A stretch of 64,000 nt of DNA, taken from contig CAZBUK010000001.1 of assembly GCA_964495085.1 (NCBI GenBank), positions 1-64,000 on the forward strand, in the 5' to 3' direction. The translations under genes were made by a program, and so were the position numbers. This DNA comes from CAZBUK01 sp964495085. Lineage in GTDB: Bacteria; Bacteroidota; Ignavibacteria; T3Sed10-11. Numbering within the stretch: position 1 is the first letter of the stretch; every line of letters starts with the position of its first letter. The notes below the pieces were generated by a model. That model saw nothing but the letters and a program-made list of their open reading frames with translations, did no database searches and was not told the DNA's origin. Shown here piece by piece: positions 9,285 to 18,193 of this stretch.

Positions 9285-10241
9285 TCAATCTGCTGTACTA
9301 TAGCCGGCGTGAATTTGTTGAGAAGTCTTCTCTGTCATTTTTACATTCCTTATCGAATGAACCAATTCAATCGATGGTCTTGCATCCTCAATGCCGAAGC
9401 CCCTTCCCGCGATAACCTCTTCGTACACTCGTGTGTGTAAGTCGGTAAATCCTTCGCTGAATTCGAGTTCCTCACCATCGACAGCTATGGAACGAAAAGT
9501 GGCCCTTCCGTTTTTGTGGTATTGTTCCGTCGGAAGATCCTTTGCATCGAGTGAAAGGAACCATTCTACGTTCGCATGATCGAGTTCGAGCATGCCTCCG
9601 GCTTTATCTTCGGTTCGTATAGACACAATACTATTCTGTACACGACCGAATAGCCAAATGAGCATATCGAAAAAATGAATACCGATATTCGTCGTTATCC
9701 CCCCGGAGCGTTCGCTATTGCCCTTCCAGGAATAGCGGTACCATTTGCCGCGCGTCGTAATATAGCTGAGCCGAACAGTATGTTTCGTGTTGTTAGTTCC
9801 CCGGTCAAGATCCTTTTTAATCCGAATCAGTGATGGGTGGAGACGGAGCTGCAATATGGTATAAATTCTCTTACCGAATTCCTCTTCAAGCTCTTCCAAT
9901 CGATCAAGATTCCAGGGGTTCAAGACCAGCGGTTTTTCGCAAATAGCATCGGCTCCGATACGCAATGCGAGACGTATATGCGCGTCATGCAGATGATTCG
10001 GTGAACAGATGGAAAGATACTCGACTTTAGTATCCTTATCCGAACGGCGAAGCATCTCAAGATGCCGGTCGAATCGTTCGAACTCCGTAAAAAAGCTCGC
10101 ATCAGGATAATAGCTGTCGAGTATCCCGACCGAATCATGCGGATCGACGGCGGCAATCAGACGATTACCGGTTTCTTTGATAGCTTTCAAATGTCGTGGA
10201 GCAATGTATCCAGCTACACCGGTGAGTGCAAAATTTTTCAT
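9285..10241 (-). CDS. Gfo/Idh/MocA-family sugar dehydrogenase, WlbA/WbpB-like
   Basis: NAD-dependent oxidoreductase. It has the Rossmann start FALTGVAGYIAPRHLKAI, ICSPNHLHDAH near 80, the catalytic-lysine motif CEKPLVLNP near 100, and GIHFFDMLIWLFG near 190. The N-terminal GVAGYIAPRHLKAI pattern and the 318-residue length match WlbA/WbpB enzymes, which oxidise C3 of UDP-GlcNAcA in synthesis of 2,3-diacetamido-uronic acids. The partner aminotransferase and acetyltransferase are not in this window, so the exact substrate is inferred. Confidence 0.85.
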   Translation of the reverse strand: MKNFALTGVAGYIAPRHLKAIKETGNRLIAAVDPHDSVGILDSYYPDASFFTEFERFDRHLEMLRRSDKDTKVEYLSICSPNHLHDAHIRLALRIGADAICEKPLVLNPWNLDRLEELEEEFGKRIYTILQLRLHPSLIRIKKDLDRGTNNTKHTVRLSYITTRGKWYRYSWKGNSERSGGITTNIGIHFFDMLIWLFGRVQNSIVSIRTEDKAGGMLELDHANVEWFLSLDAKDLPTEQYHKNGRATFRSIAVDGEELEFSEGFTDLHTRVYEEVIAGRGFGIEDARPSIELVHSIRNVKMTEKTSQQIHAGYSTAD

Positions 10242-10267
10242 AATGAGATGCGTATCAATCGGATTTT

Positions 10268-10299
10268 GTTTCCGGATATCCGCTTTTATCTCCGGAAAC
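10268..10299. repeat. Palindrome GTTTCCGGA / TCCGGAAAC, 3' side of the four-helix-bundle gene
   Basis: Perfect 9-base arms separated by 14 bases, between the sugar dehydrogenase start and the four-helix-bundle stop. The same arm core, TTTCCGGAT...TCCGGAAA, recurs on the other side of that gene at 10741-10783. It could be a terminator stem without a clear T-run, or the end of a small mobile unit. Confidence 0.6.
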
Positions 10300-10323
10300 C
10301 GATAGTTTTTGGGATACCCGAAG

Positions 10324-10668
10324 CTATATTTTTACCTCTTTCCACGAACCGAATGCGGCTTCGATTTCACGAACGTCCTTCATGAGCGGATCGATGGAGC
10401 TTCTCGACAGACGATCGCTGTCACGAATAAACTGTAAATTTACCCGAATCTCATGACAAAAATTAACTGCTAATCGCATCTGATCGATCTTCGCTTCCGG
10501 CGATGTGCCGTTTCGCGAATCGAAATAACTCGTCATAAGGTTAGCGGCTGATCTGAGAAGCATTACGGACACTTTCCGTGAAATATCGTCTTCCGGCAAT
10601 AAATCGGTAAGTCTGGTAATTTCGGAAGTGAACGAATAGAGAAGTTTTTTAAATGCCAATGTATACAC
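10324..10668 (-). CDS. Four-helix-bundle protein (23S rRNA intervening-sequence protein family)
   Basis: A 114-residue, mostly alpha-helical protein with the pattern of the four-helix-bundle/S23 family: YTLAFKKLLYSFTSEITRL, then SRKVSVMLLRSAANLMTSYFDS, then EAKIDQMRLAVNFCHEIRVNL. Members form pentamers of four-helix bundles, and many are carried inside 23S rRNA intervening sequences or in variable regions; their role is not firmly known. Here the gene sits alone inside a polysaccharide locus and is bracketed by two near-identical palindromes, which suggests it moved in as a unit. Confidence 0.82.
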   Translation of the reverse strand: MYTLAFKKLLYSFTSEITRLTDLLPEDDISRKVSVMLLRSAANLMTSYFDSRNGTSPEAKIDQMRLAVNFCHEIRVNLQFIRDSDRLSRSSIDPLMKDVREIEAAFGSWKEVKI

Positions 10669-10740
10669 GATTACAGGTTCTCTGTCGTTGTAGGTATAAG
10701 ATTCATCAGGAGATAGGATGATTGAATCATGACGCGTTAT

Positions 10741-10783
10741 TTTCCGGATGCATCACATGCAGGTAATACCAGACATCCGGAAA
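10741..10783. repeat. Palindrome TTTCCGGATG / CATCCGGAAA, 5' side of the four-helix-bundle gene
   Basis: Perfect 10-base arms with a 23-base spacer in the gap between the SLBB gene stop and the four-helix-bundle start. It shares its arm core with the palindrome at 10268-10299. No T-run follows on the minus strand, so it is not a convincing terminator for the SLBB gene. Confidence 0.62.
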
Positions 10784-10873
10784 CAGATTCATAGCGGAGA
10801 ATCTGAAGAACCCGGTATTGAGCAACGCGAAGAATATAAAGCGTTCATTTACCCCGCAGGGACCGATCGATTG

Positions 10874-11410
10874 CTAGAATATGGAGAAGATTCTGTCGAG
10901 GAGTAGGATCACCGAGGCGCTGGAAGATATCAGAAGTATCAAATCCATGAGATTAAACGTGCGAACCATATCGACCATGAGAATATCTCCGTCCTGTATC
11001 TTGAACGACCGAATATTCTCTTGTAGCAAATTATCGATGCGCGATTCCAGAATAATACGAACTCCCTGAGGTGTCTCGCGCGACAGCCGGATATGCGTCT
11101 TGCCTCGCATTTGTCGAGAACTGGACTGATCGCCTATTGCGAATCCTCGCGTATCAAATCCCGGACCACCGGCGAGGGATAGAAAGTCGCCGAGTGAGGT
11201 ACCGTCGGGAATTTCATACCGTCCCGGTGCACGAACGCTTCCCCAGATGCTGACATGAATCGGCAGATCGCCCCGCTTGGTGTACACATAATTTACCATC
11301 CCCATCCCCGCAAGGCCAGGCGTCGTACCCTGCTGTACAGTGGACTGAGCATAGAGCGCCGGGGAAATGGATAGGAGAATACTTAAGAGGTAGCAGGTGG
11401 ATTTTATCAT
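10874..11410 (-). CDS. Exported single-SLBB-domain protein with C-terminal membrane helix
   Basis: A 178-residue protein: signal peptide at 1-21 (LLSILLSISPALYAQ), an SLBB/soluble-ligand-binding beta-grasp segment at about 48-80 (IHVSIWGSVRAPGRYEIP, then GDFLSLAGGPG), a polar middle and a C-terminal hydrophobic helix (LILLISSSASVILLL). SLBB domains form the periplasmic rings of Wza-type exporters, but the Poly_export domain of Wza is absent and the protein is about half Wza length. It precedes the gap to the four-helix-bundle gene and follows the Wzc-like kinase by 77 bases. I infer an accessory part of polysaccharide export. Confidence 0.8.
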   Translation of the reverse strand: MIKSTCYLLSILLSISPALYAQSTVQQGTTPGLAGMGMVNYVYTKRGDLPIHVSIWGSVRAPGRYEIPDGTSLGDFLSLAGGPGFDTRGFAIGDQSSSRQMRGKTHIRLSRETPQGVRIILESRIDNLLQENIRSFKIQDGDILMVDMVRTFNLMDLILLISSSASVILLLDRIFSIF

Positions 11411-11487
11411 ACCTTAGCCTTTAATAATCCGGGTGTATGTACAACATTTTGAACATCTTTTTATCATACTCATCTGAAACGATACTG

Positions 11488-13857
11488 TTATTGAGCTTTC
11501 GCCTCTCCGGTTTTTATCGAAGATTTACCTTCGGCTTTGTAGCCGTACTTACCGTACCGATAATAACTGTAAGCATATGAACTGCCGTATGCTCGTTTAT
11601 AATCGAACATATTGAGTGCGACACCGAGAACCTTCGCATCGACTCTCTTCAGGCTTTCCTCGGTGTGCTTAAGCTCTCGTACCGCTGTGCGACCAGCCAG
11701 AACGATCAGCAATACGCCGTCGGTCAGCGTTGAGAGCACGAGCGGATCGCTTGCCGCGAGGACCGGGGGCGTATCGAACAGTACTGTCTGGTAATGAGTA
11801 GATAGAATCTCAACCAACCGCCGCATTTTCTGCGATCCGATAAGTTCGGCAGGATTTGTCGGAAGGGATCCGGACGGAAGCAGGTCGAGATTACCGATCA
11901 CGGTTGTTCTTATCCCTTTTGATAAAGGTAACTCACCGGCAAGAACGTTGGTCAGGCCCGGTTCGGTCGGCAGATCGAACAACTCCCCAAGCATCGGTTT
12001 GCGAAGATCCGCATCAATAAGAATGGTTTTCATTCCGGATTGGGCATAGGCTATTGCCAGGTTCGCAATTATAGTGGACTTGCCTTCGCCGGGGCTCGGG
12101 CTCGTAACCATCATTGTACGCAAGCGATGATCTATCTTCGTAAATCGGATGTTAGTCCTCAGTAAACGGAACGATTCTGCCGTCGGAGAGAACGGGTTGG
12201 AGACCGTGATGAGATGCTTATCAAGCAGCCGAAAATCCTTCGGGATCCGATTCCTTGACGTTACATTTTTTAAGTCGCTATTCATATTCGATATAGTCGT
12301 CAGTGTATCATATCCGAATTTTTGTAGGTCCTCGGGGACCCTGACTTTCGCGAATAACTTATCGAGCAATATCACGACACCTATGCCGCTCCCGAAGCCG
12401 AGAGTTAATGCAACCAAGATGATGAACTTTAGATTGACACTCGTAGGCCTACCCGGAACGAGTGCGGGATCTATGATTTCGACGTTACCGAATTCCGACT
12501 GTTCGGTAATCAGCGCTTCGCCGTAGCGTTGTTCGATGAGCAAATATGTTTTCTCGCTGCTCATGCGGGTTCGGTGGAGCCGGGCGTAATCCATGCTGAC
12601 CTGCGGGAGCCGGTCGAACTGCCGCTCGAACCTGGTCAGCGATTCGGTAAGAGCTGCTCGTCGAAATTGGAGTCCCTGCAGGGATATTTCCTCCTCCAGG
12701 ATACGCTGCCTGAGCTGGCGGATAAAACCCGACGGATCGGCGGTCGTTCCGGGTGTAAGCGATTGCATGAATTCGTCGGTCCGTTTATTAAGATTTGCCC
12801 GCAACAATTCGAGTTGATCTTCGATCTCCTTGAGCATATGCTGATAGCGTTCACTCCGTATCGCTTCCGGGTTCTGCGAGAGTGTCAGGTCGCGTTGTAC
12901 TTCGAGTTCAGCCATCTGTTCCTGGAGCATTCTGATGTACGGATTGTCGGTAGATCCTATACTGCGGGCTATATTCGGCTCCTGTTCCGCAAGTTGAAGT
13001 CTCAAGGATGAAAGGGTATTCGTAAGCGAGCGGATCTCTACGTCAACTGCCTCGCGCTGTGCTTCGAGCTGGGTTAGATTTTCTATTATCCGTTTGGTAT
13101 TATCGTCGATAAGAACGATGCCCTGGCTCTCCATATATGTCTGCATAGCTTGCTCTGCGCGCTCAAGGCTAGCTTGTTTCTCCTGAAGTTGCGATTCAAG
13201 AAACTCTCTTACATTGCGGGATTGAGCGCGGCTCTGATAGAAATTGCGGTCGTAATAAACCTGCGCATATGCATTCGCTAGAATTGCAGCTTCCTCGGAA
13301 TTTTTGCTGCGGGCTGTAATAAAAATAAAGTCCGCATCCTGTGCAGGTGAGAAAGATATCATCGACCTGACCCGTCCTGCAACCGAACGTAACGGTAGTA
13401 TGACATCGGCGTTCCCGGTATCGCTCGGCCTTGTGAGGAGAGGGAGCACGATGGAACTGTCTTTATCCAGAAACCGGTTCTCAAGCAAAATCTGAGCAAC
13501 CGTTTCTGCGATGCTTCGCGATTTCAGCAGCTCGATTTCATTTCCCATTCTCTGGGATCCTTGGTTTACCAATCCGGTCAGAATCGGGGATCGCTGAGGT
13601 TGTGTGTTTATCATGACAGACACAGTCGCCTCATATTCGGGCTCCTTCTTCAATGTATTGAGCATGATCCCACCGAATATGGGAAGAGCGATCAATAGAA
13701 TAAGCCACTTTCCCCTCAAAATTACCGGCAGATAGTCGGCAAGCGTTGGAACTCCCGTCGATAAATGATACGGGATCTTTCCCGCTGCTTGTAGATTGTT
13801 ATTATTATTACCGGATCGACCGGCCAACTGCTCTGGGTGTCTGTTGTTATTGTTCAT
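11488..13857 (-). CDS. wzc: Wzc-type polysaccharide co-polymerase with BY-kinase domain
   Basis: An inner-membrane protein of 789 residues that controls polysaccharide chain length and export. It has an Asn-rich N-terminus, TM1 at about 48-66 (Wzz domain), a long periplasmic coiled coil at about 205-410, a GNVR-like segment and TM2 at about 476-499. The cytoplasmic kinase has Walker A SPSPGEGKST at 586-595, Walker A' ILIDADLRKP near 612 and Walker B TVLFDTPPV near 691. The tail holds nine tyrosines within about 25 residues, the usual autophosphorylation cluster. It is preceded by a repeat-bearing intergenic region. Confidence 0.95.
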   Translation of the reverse strand: MNNNNRHPEQLAGRSGNNNNNLQAAGKIPYHLSTGVPTLADYLPVILRGKWLILLIALPIFGGIMLNTLKKEPEYEATVSVMINTQPQRSPILTGLVNQGSQRMGNEIELLKSRSIAETVAQILLENRFLDKDSSIVLPLLTRPSDTGNADVILPLRSVAGRVRSMISFSPAQDADFIFITARSKNSEEAAILANAYAQVYYDRNFYQSRAQSRNVREFLESQLQEKQASLERAEQAMQTYMESQGIVLIDDNTKRIIENLTQLEAQREAVDVEIRSLTNTLSSLRLQLAEQEPNIARSIGSTDNPYIRMLQEQMAELEVQRDLTLSQNPEAIRSERYQHMLKEIEDQLELLRANLNKRTDEFMQSLTPGTTADPSGFIRQLRQRILEEEISLQGLQFRRAALTESLTRFERQFDRLPQVSMDYARLHRTRMSSEKTYLLIEQRYGEALITEQSEFGNVEIIDPALVPGRPTSVNLKFIILVALTLGFGSGIGVVILLDKLFAKVRVPEDLQKFGYDTLTTISNMNSDLKNVTSRNRIPKDFRLLDKHLITVSNPFSPTAESFRLLRTNIRFTKIDHRLRTMMVTSPSPGEGKSTIIANLAIAYAQSGMKTILIDADLRKPMLGELFDLPTEPGLTNVLAGELPLSKGIRTTVIGNLDLLPSGSLPTNPAELIGSQKMRRLVEILSTHYQTVLFDTPPVLAASDPLVLSTLTDGVLLIVLAGRTAVRELKHTEESLKRVDAKVLGVALNMFDYKRAYGSSYAYSYYRYGKYGYKAEGKSSIKTGEAKAQ

Positions 13858-13955
13858 TTTTAATTCTTTGTATTTATTTGTATACTAAAAGTAATTTGGA
13901 AATGGAAAACCCAGGTGGTGTCTGTGCAATCCTGGTTTGTTCCCGGTGAAAAAGC

Positions 13956-14129
13956 CGTTGTCATCCTTCGACTACGATGCCAATGATATAGAGCTAGTAG
14001 ATCCCTTGCAGCCTCACCCCCGAACCCCTCTCCGCAGTCGGCGGAGAGGGGAGTCAGGAGGGTAAGAATTTTCCAGCTAAGTCATTACCATGGTAGAAGC
14101 GGAACTGAATCCATCCAGGAATGACAACG
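13956..14129. repeat. MITE-like non-coding element with 13-base imperfect inverted ends and an internal GC hairpin
   Basis: This fills most of the 315-base gap between the BY-kinase and phosphoesterase starts. The ends are CGTTGTCATCCTT (13956-13968) and AGGAATGACAACG (14117-14129), which pair with one or two mismatches. Inside is a perfect 11-base stem CCCCTCTCCGC / GCGGAGAGGGG with a 5-base loop (14025-14051). The internal part shares its left motif (GTAG.TCCCTTGCAG.CTCAC) and right motif (GAGGGGA.TCAGG) with a second copy on the far side of the phosphoesterase. No coding sequence is seen here. Confidence 0.6.
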
Positions 14130-14172
14130 ACTCTTTCAACGTAATCTAAATATTCAATAATCAATTAAATAA

Positions 14173-14874
14173 ATGCGAATTGCGATAATTTCCGATATAC
14201 ACAGCAATCTACAGGCGTTGCGAAAAGCCTTGTCGCTCATCGATCATATGTTCGTCGATCGGATCTATTGTCTCGGAGATATTGTCGGATATGGCGGTAA
14301 TCCCAACGAATGTGTGGATATTATACGGGAGAAAGCAAAGTATACTGTTCTCGGGAATCATGATCACGCTGCCCTGTATCCGGAATATACTAAATTTCTA
14401 CCCCCGGCGGGAGAAGCGGCTGCGAAATGGACATCGAAAATACTCACGTCTGAAAATAAAACCTTTCTTTCAAATCTACCGTACGTCGTCGAAAACGAGA
14501 TAGCCATGCTCGTCCATGCGAGTCCGGCGTTCCCGGCACAGTGGAACTATGTCAATTCCCTCGAAATGGCGGGATCGCAGTTCGGATATTTCAAATCGCG
14601 AATCTGTTTCCTCGGACACACACACCAATCTTTCGTTTGCCGCGACGATTTGAAGGAGTTCAATCTGACTCCCGACGGCAGATTCCTGATTAATCCCGGC
14701 AGCATTGGACAACCGCGAGACGGCAGACCCCAACTCAGTTTCGGGATTATCGATACCGACAAATGGGAATATAAAAATTTCAGGTTCAGCTACAACGTCG
14801 ATGCAGCGGCATATGCAATCATAAGGAACAAACTACCCAAATCGCTTGCAGACCGGTTATATAAAGGAAGATAA
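14173..14874 (+). CDS. Metallophosphoesterase, YfcE/MJ0936-like
   Basis: A 233-residue calcineurin-like phosphoesterase with the full metal-ligand series: ISDIHSN at the start, CLGDIVGYGG near 40, LGNHDHA near 63, VHAS near 115 and FLGHTHQS near 155. The fold and length match single-domain YfcE/MJ0936-type phosphodiesterases, which hydrolyse model phosphodiesters or 2',3'-cyclic nucleotides; the natural substrate is unknown. It is one of only two plus-strand genes in the window, stands alone, and is flanked by two copies of a repeat. Confidence 0.9.
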   Translation: MRIAIISDIHSNLQALRKALSLIDHMFVDRIYCLGDIVGYGGNPNECVDIIREKAKYTVLGNHDHAALYPEYTKFLPPAGEAAAKWTSKILTSENKTFLSNLPYVVENEIAMLVHASPAFPAQWNYVNSLEMAGSQFGYFKSRICFLGHTHQSFVCRDDLKEFNLTPDGRFLINPGSIGQPRDGRPQLSFGIIDTDKWEYKNFRFSYNVDAAAYAIIRNKLPKSLADRLYKGR

Positions 14875-14910
14875 TCGGGGGTAGAAGACCCAGCATATGA
14901 AATAAATCCT

Positions 14911-14997
14911 GTAGCTCCCTTGCAGTCTCACATCCAACTACACCTGCACCGCTCAAGCCGGGTCTCCCCCGACAAATCGGGGAAGAGGGGAATCAGG
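14911..14997. repeat. Second copy of the phosphoesterase-flanking repeat
   Basis: Begins GTAGCTCCCTTGCAGTCTCAC, matching 18 of the first 20 bases of the copy at 13997, and ends with GAGGGGAATCAGG. Its internal stem differs: CCCCGA / TCGGGG with a short loop. The 453-base gap around it (14875-15327) otherwise holds AT-rich sequence and a small tandem repeat; I see no gene, tRNA or clear terminator there. Confidence 0.55.
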
Positions 14998-15284
14998 TGA
15001 GTTGAAAATATAGCTCCGCACCGTCGCTCACAGAATGGCGATAGACCATTGAAGGTGGTAATTGTTACTGAGAATCAATTGTAAGAATGTATTTTGGACG
15101 ATGCTTACCTTCGTCCTCAGGTTTCCTCCCGGTTGGTATATATAATTTCGTTGCATATAGTTGCTCGTACGGAAAAATTTCTAAACAATACTATTAGACT
15201 TATTTAATTATACTATACAGGTTATGACATCAGAATGTTATATCTCTATGATTGAATAGCCGTAAGAGTATGTGGTCGAAAGAG

Positions 15285-15316
15285 CTTCAACCTTAACTTC
15301 AACTTTAACTTCAACT
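15285..15316. repeat. Short tandem repeat, 12-base unit CTTCAACYTTAA
   Basis: About two and a half copies of CTTCAA-CYTTAA lie just downstream (minus strand) of the UPF0182 stop codon. It is low-complexity; no function is apparent. Confidence 0.6.
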
Positions 15317-15327
15317 AAACAAACTCC

Positions 15328-18039
15328 TCACTTATGATCTGCCATCCGCTGCAATTCCCTGCGCAGAGCGTCGATTTCCGCACCGTATCCTGCGAAATCG
15401 CCCTCGCGGAGATACTGCTGCGCACGCTCATATCGCTCGAGAGCCTGCTGCGCCATCTGTCTGAAAGTCTGGATCGGCACTGTTTCCGGTACCGCGGGGA
15501 GACCAGGTACTTCTCCCTCTCCCCCCCGTGCTATCGCAGGCCGGTCGCCGAACAGCCGCTCGAGCGCAATATCGAGTCCCGCCTCCATGACAACGCGGTT
15601 GCCGTCGGAAACCAATACCCTCCTCAATTCCGGCAATCGTCCTTCGACAGCCCGGAGAAAGAGCGGCTTGATATAGAGAATGGAGTTCTCAAGCGGAATA
15701 ACCAGTAAACTACCCCTTATGACCCGGGTGCCGGCCTGGTCCCAGAGCGCGAGCTGCTGCGCGATCTCCGCAGTCTGGTCTATTCTCGCCTCGATCTGCA
15801 TCGGTCCGAAAACCAGCTCTCCGCGCGGGAATCTATAGAGCAGCAACTTACCGTAGTGATCGCCGTCCGACCTGCCCGACAACCAGGCGATCATGTTATC
15901 CCGGTTCGAGGGTGTGAACGGAATCATGAGGAGAAATTCCTCCAGTCGTTCCTCCGGCAGACGGAGTATCGTATAATAGCTCTCCATGGTTTGCGCCGCA
16001 CCGGCGACCCGTTCGCGCGGGAATTCCCAGACATCCTCGCGGTTGTAAAACATCGTCGGATCGTGCATATGATAGATCCGGAACATCGAAGATTGAATAT
16101 CGAACAGGTCCTGCGGATAGCGGATCTGGTCCCGCAATCCCTGCGGCATCTCAGAGATTGGAACGAATAATTCGGGGAAGACCGCCATATAGGCGCGTAT
16201 TAACGGATCGCGATCTTCCTGAATCACGTAAAATTTCGTATCCCCGTTGTAGGCGTCGATGATTACCTTGACCGAGTTCCTGACATAGTTCATTCCCCTG
16301 CCATAAGGTTTCGAATAGGGGTATCGATCGGTTGCGGTATACGCATCGTATATCCAGTACAACCTTCCGTCGACGATCGTGATGTAAGGATCGTTATCGA
16401 ACGTCAGGAACGGGGCGAGCTTCCGGACCCGCTGGTGGATGTTGCGGTAATAAACGATCCTGCTCTCCGGAGTAATGTAGTCGGTGATCAGGTAGTTGAT
16501 GCTGCCGAAGTGAATAGCGAACATGAGCCGGCGGAAGAATGATCCGACGGCGACTCCCGTCTCTTCCAGGTACGTACTGAAGACGTTCGTCTCGCCGTAT
16601 GGATAATCGAATTCCTGTATCGAGGCATTGACGACGACCGGTTCGTTCGTTCGCTCGCCGAAATAAATCTCCGGCCGTTCGACGCCGACATCGACGGTGG
16701 ATCGCGGGGGGATGTCCCGGATGAACAGTTCGGGGAGCCCCTCTTCGGTGAACACGTTGACAGGACTCGCCACCACGCCGTACCCGTGAGTGTAGATAAA
16801 GGTCTTGTTCACCCACGTCTGCGAATCGCCGGAAAGTCTGCGCTGATCGAGTTCCCTCACGGCCAGCATCATCTGGCGGTATTCGTTGTTCATAATGTAC
16901 CGGGCGATGTCGATATCGTTAAAATCGTAGTAAGGTCTGATCGCCTGAATCTGCGTATAGGTATCGAGGAGCGGGCGGTAATCCCAGAGCGGAACATTTT
17001 CGATGGTGAGCCGGTTGTTGCGGATATCGCTCATCGATAGATTGTAATCGACGGGGTACGCTTTCTCTTCTATGTCGTTCAGGCCGTACGCATTTCGGGT
17101 CGTCTGAATGTGATTCACCAGATACGGCCCTTCGCGCTCGAGCTCGTTCGGGGTCACCGAAAACCGCTGAACAAGGCCCGGCAGCATATGACTGAGCAGC
17201 ACCGAACCCGCGATGAGCAATCCGAGAGCGATCACCGGTTGTTTGAACGACCGGCGCATATACCCGATCAGCGAGAGAACGATGCCAACAATGCATACGG
17301 CGATCATTGCATTGTAGGCGAATACCTTGATCTTATCGTCGACGTAGGTCATCCCGTAAACGATGCCTTCCGTTGAGAACAGGAGGGCGTAACGGCTCAG
17401 CCAGTAGTCGAAAATCTGGACGGCGAAGAATAACGCAAGGAGGATTCCCGCATGGGCTCTAACGTGAGGGGCGATATGCACCGCCTGCGGAGCGATGAGG
17501 ATACCTTCACGGTAATAGTATACTACCGCGGTAGCTATGACGGTGAATACAAGAGAGACGGTCAGAAAATTACGAAGCATCTCGAAAACGGGCAGCGAAA
17601 ACACATAGAATGCGATATCCCGCTCAAAGATCGGATCCGTCGAACCGAACGGAGACTGTCTCAGATACATCAGCACCTCCAGCCAGTGTGAGGACGGATA
17701 CATGCTGAGGAACCATCCGATCAGTACGAAGAGAGCCATAAACACGAGGCGTAAGACCTTGAAATTTACCCCCATCGCTCCCAGATCGAGCGTACGGTTT
17801 ACATATTTCGATGACCGGTATGCTACGATGACGTTCGCTCCGCCGATTACCAGAAAGCTGGCGAGAAAAATCGCCTGTACTACATACTGGCTGGTGAAAT
17901 ATTTCCAGAAGACCGGCACGAAGACGAGCGAATCGAAAAAGTAATAGTCGATGAGCGCCTGAAATACGATCCCCGAGAACGCAGAGATGATGATGAACCC
18001 GAAGAAGGCGATCATGATAAATTTAATTGCTTTGGGCAT
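15328..18039 (-). CDS. UPF0182 family large membrane protein
   Basis: A 903-residue protein with about seven hydrophobic helices in the first 320 residues, then a large domain after residue 320 with the UPF0182/COG1615 pattern: TRNAYGLNDIEEKAYP near 315, WDYRPLLDTYTQIQAIRPYY, YTHGYGVVASPVN and YGRGMNYVRNSVKVIIDAY. The C-terminus is charged and helical, with a Glu/Arg-rich tail. The family is widespread in actinobacteria, cyanobacteria and some candidate phyla and has no proven function. It lies 154 bases downstream of a multiheme cytochrome on the same strand, so co-transcription is possible. Confidence 0.93.
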   Translation of the reverse strand: MPKAIKFIMIAFFGFIIISAFSGIVFQALIDYYFFDSLVFVPVFWKYFTSQYVVQAIFLASFLVIGGANVIVAYRSSKYVNRTLDLGAMGVNFKVLRLVFMALFVLIGWFLSMYPSSHWLEVLMYLRQSPFGSTDPIFERDIAFYVFSLPVFEMLRNFLTVSLVFTVIATAVVYYYREGILIAPQAVHIAPHVRAHAGILLALFFAVQIFDYWLSRYALLFSTEGIVYGMTYVDDKIKVFAYNAMIAVCIVGIVLSLIGYMRRSFKQPVIALGLLIAGSVLLSHMLPGLVQRFSVTPNELEREGPYLVNHIQTTRNAYGLNDIEEKAYPVDYNLSMSDIRNNRLTIENVPLWDYRPLLDTYTQIQAIRPYYDFNDIDIARYIMNNEYRQMMLAVRELDQRRLSGDSQTWVNKTFIYTHGYGVVASPVNVFTEEGLPELFIRDIPPRSTVDVGVERPEIYFGERTNEPVVVNASIQEFDYPYGETNVFSTYLEETGVAVGSFFRRLMFAIHFGSINYLITDYITPESRIVYYRNIHQRVRKLAPFLTFDNDPYITIVDGRLYWIYDAYTATDRYPYSKPYGRGMNYVRNSVKVIIDAYNGDTKFYVIQEDRDPLIRAYMAVFPELFVPISEMPQGLRDQIRYPQDLFDIQSSMFRIYHMHDPTMFYNREDVWEFPRERVAGAAQTMESYYTILRLPEERLEEFLLMIPFTPSNRDNMIAWLSGRSDGDHYGKLLLYRFPRGELVFGPMQIEARIDQTAEIAQQLALWDQAGTRVIRGSLLVIPLENSILYIKPLFLRAVEGRLPELRRVLVSDGNRVVMEAGLDIALERLFGDRPAIARGGEGEVPGLPAVPETVPIQTFRQMAQQALERYERAQQYLREGDFAGYGAEIDALRRELQRMADHK

Positions 18040-18193
18040 GGTAATAGTCGCTTTATTAATGATTGGAATTGCGGAAAAACCGCTGCTCTATGAAGAACTT
18101 ACCGCGGATGGATCTCACAATAAGAGTAACCCGGCTGTTCGATTCAGGCCGAACGATAGTATCGGTAATCATTTTCGTTCGTGCGCCGGAAGT

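Noticed and set aside
13981..15003. Possible tRNA, small RNA or CRISPR in the repeat-rich intergenic stretch
   Set aside because: No cloverleaf, and only two dissimilar copies of the repeat; no spacers.
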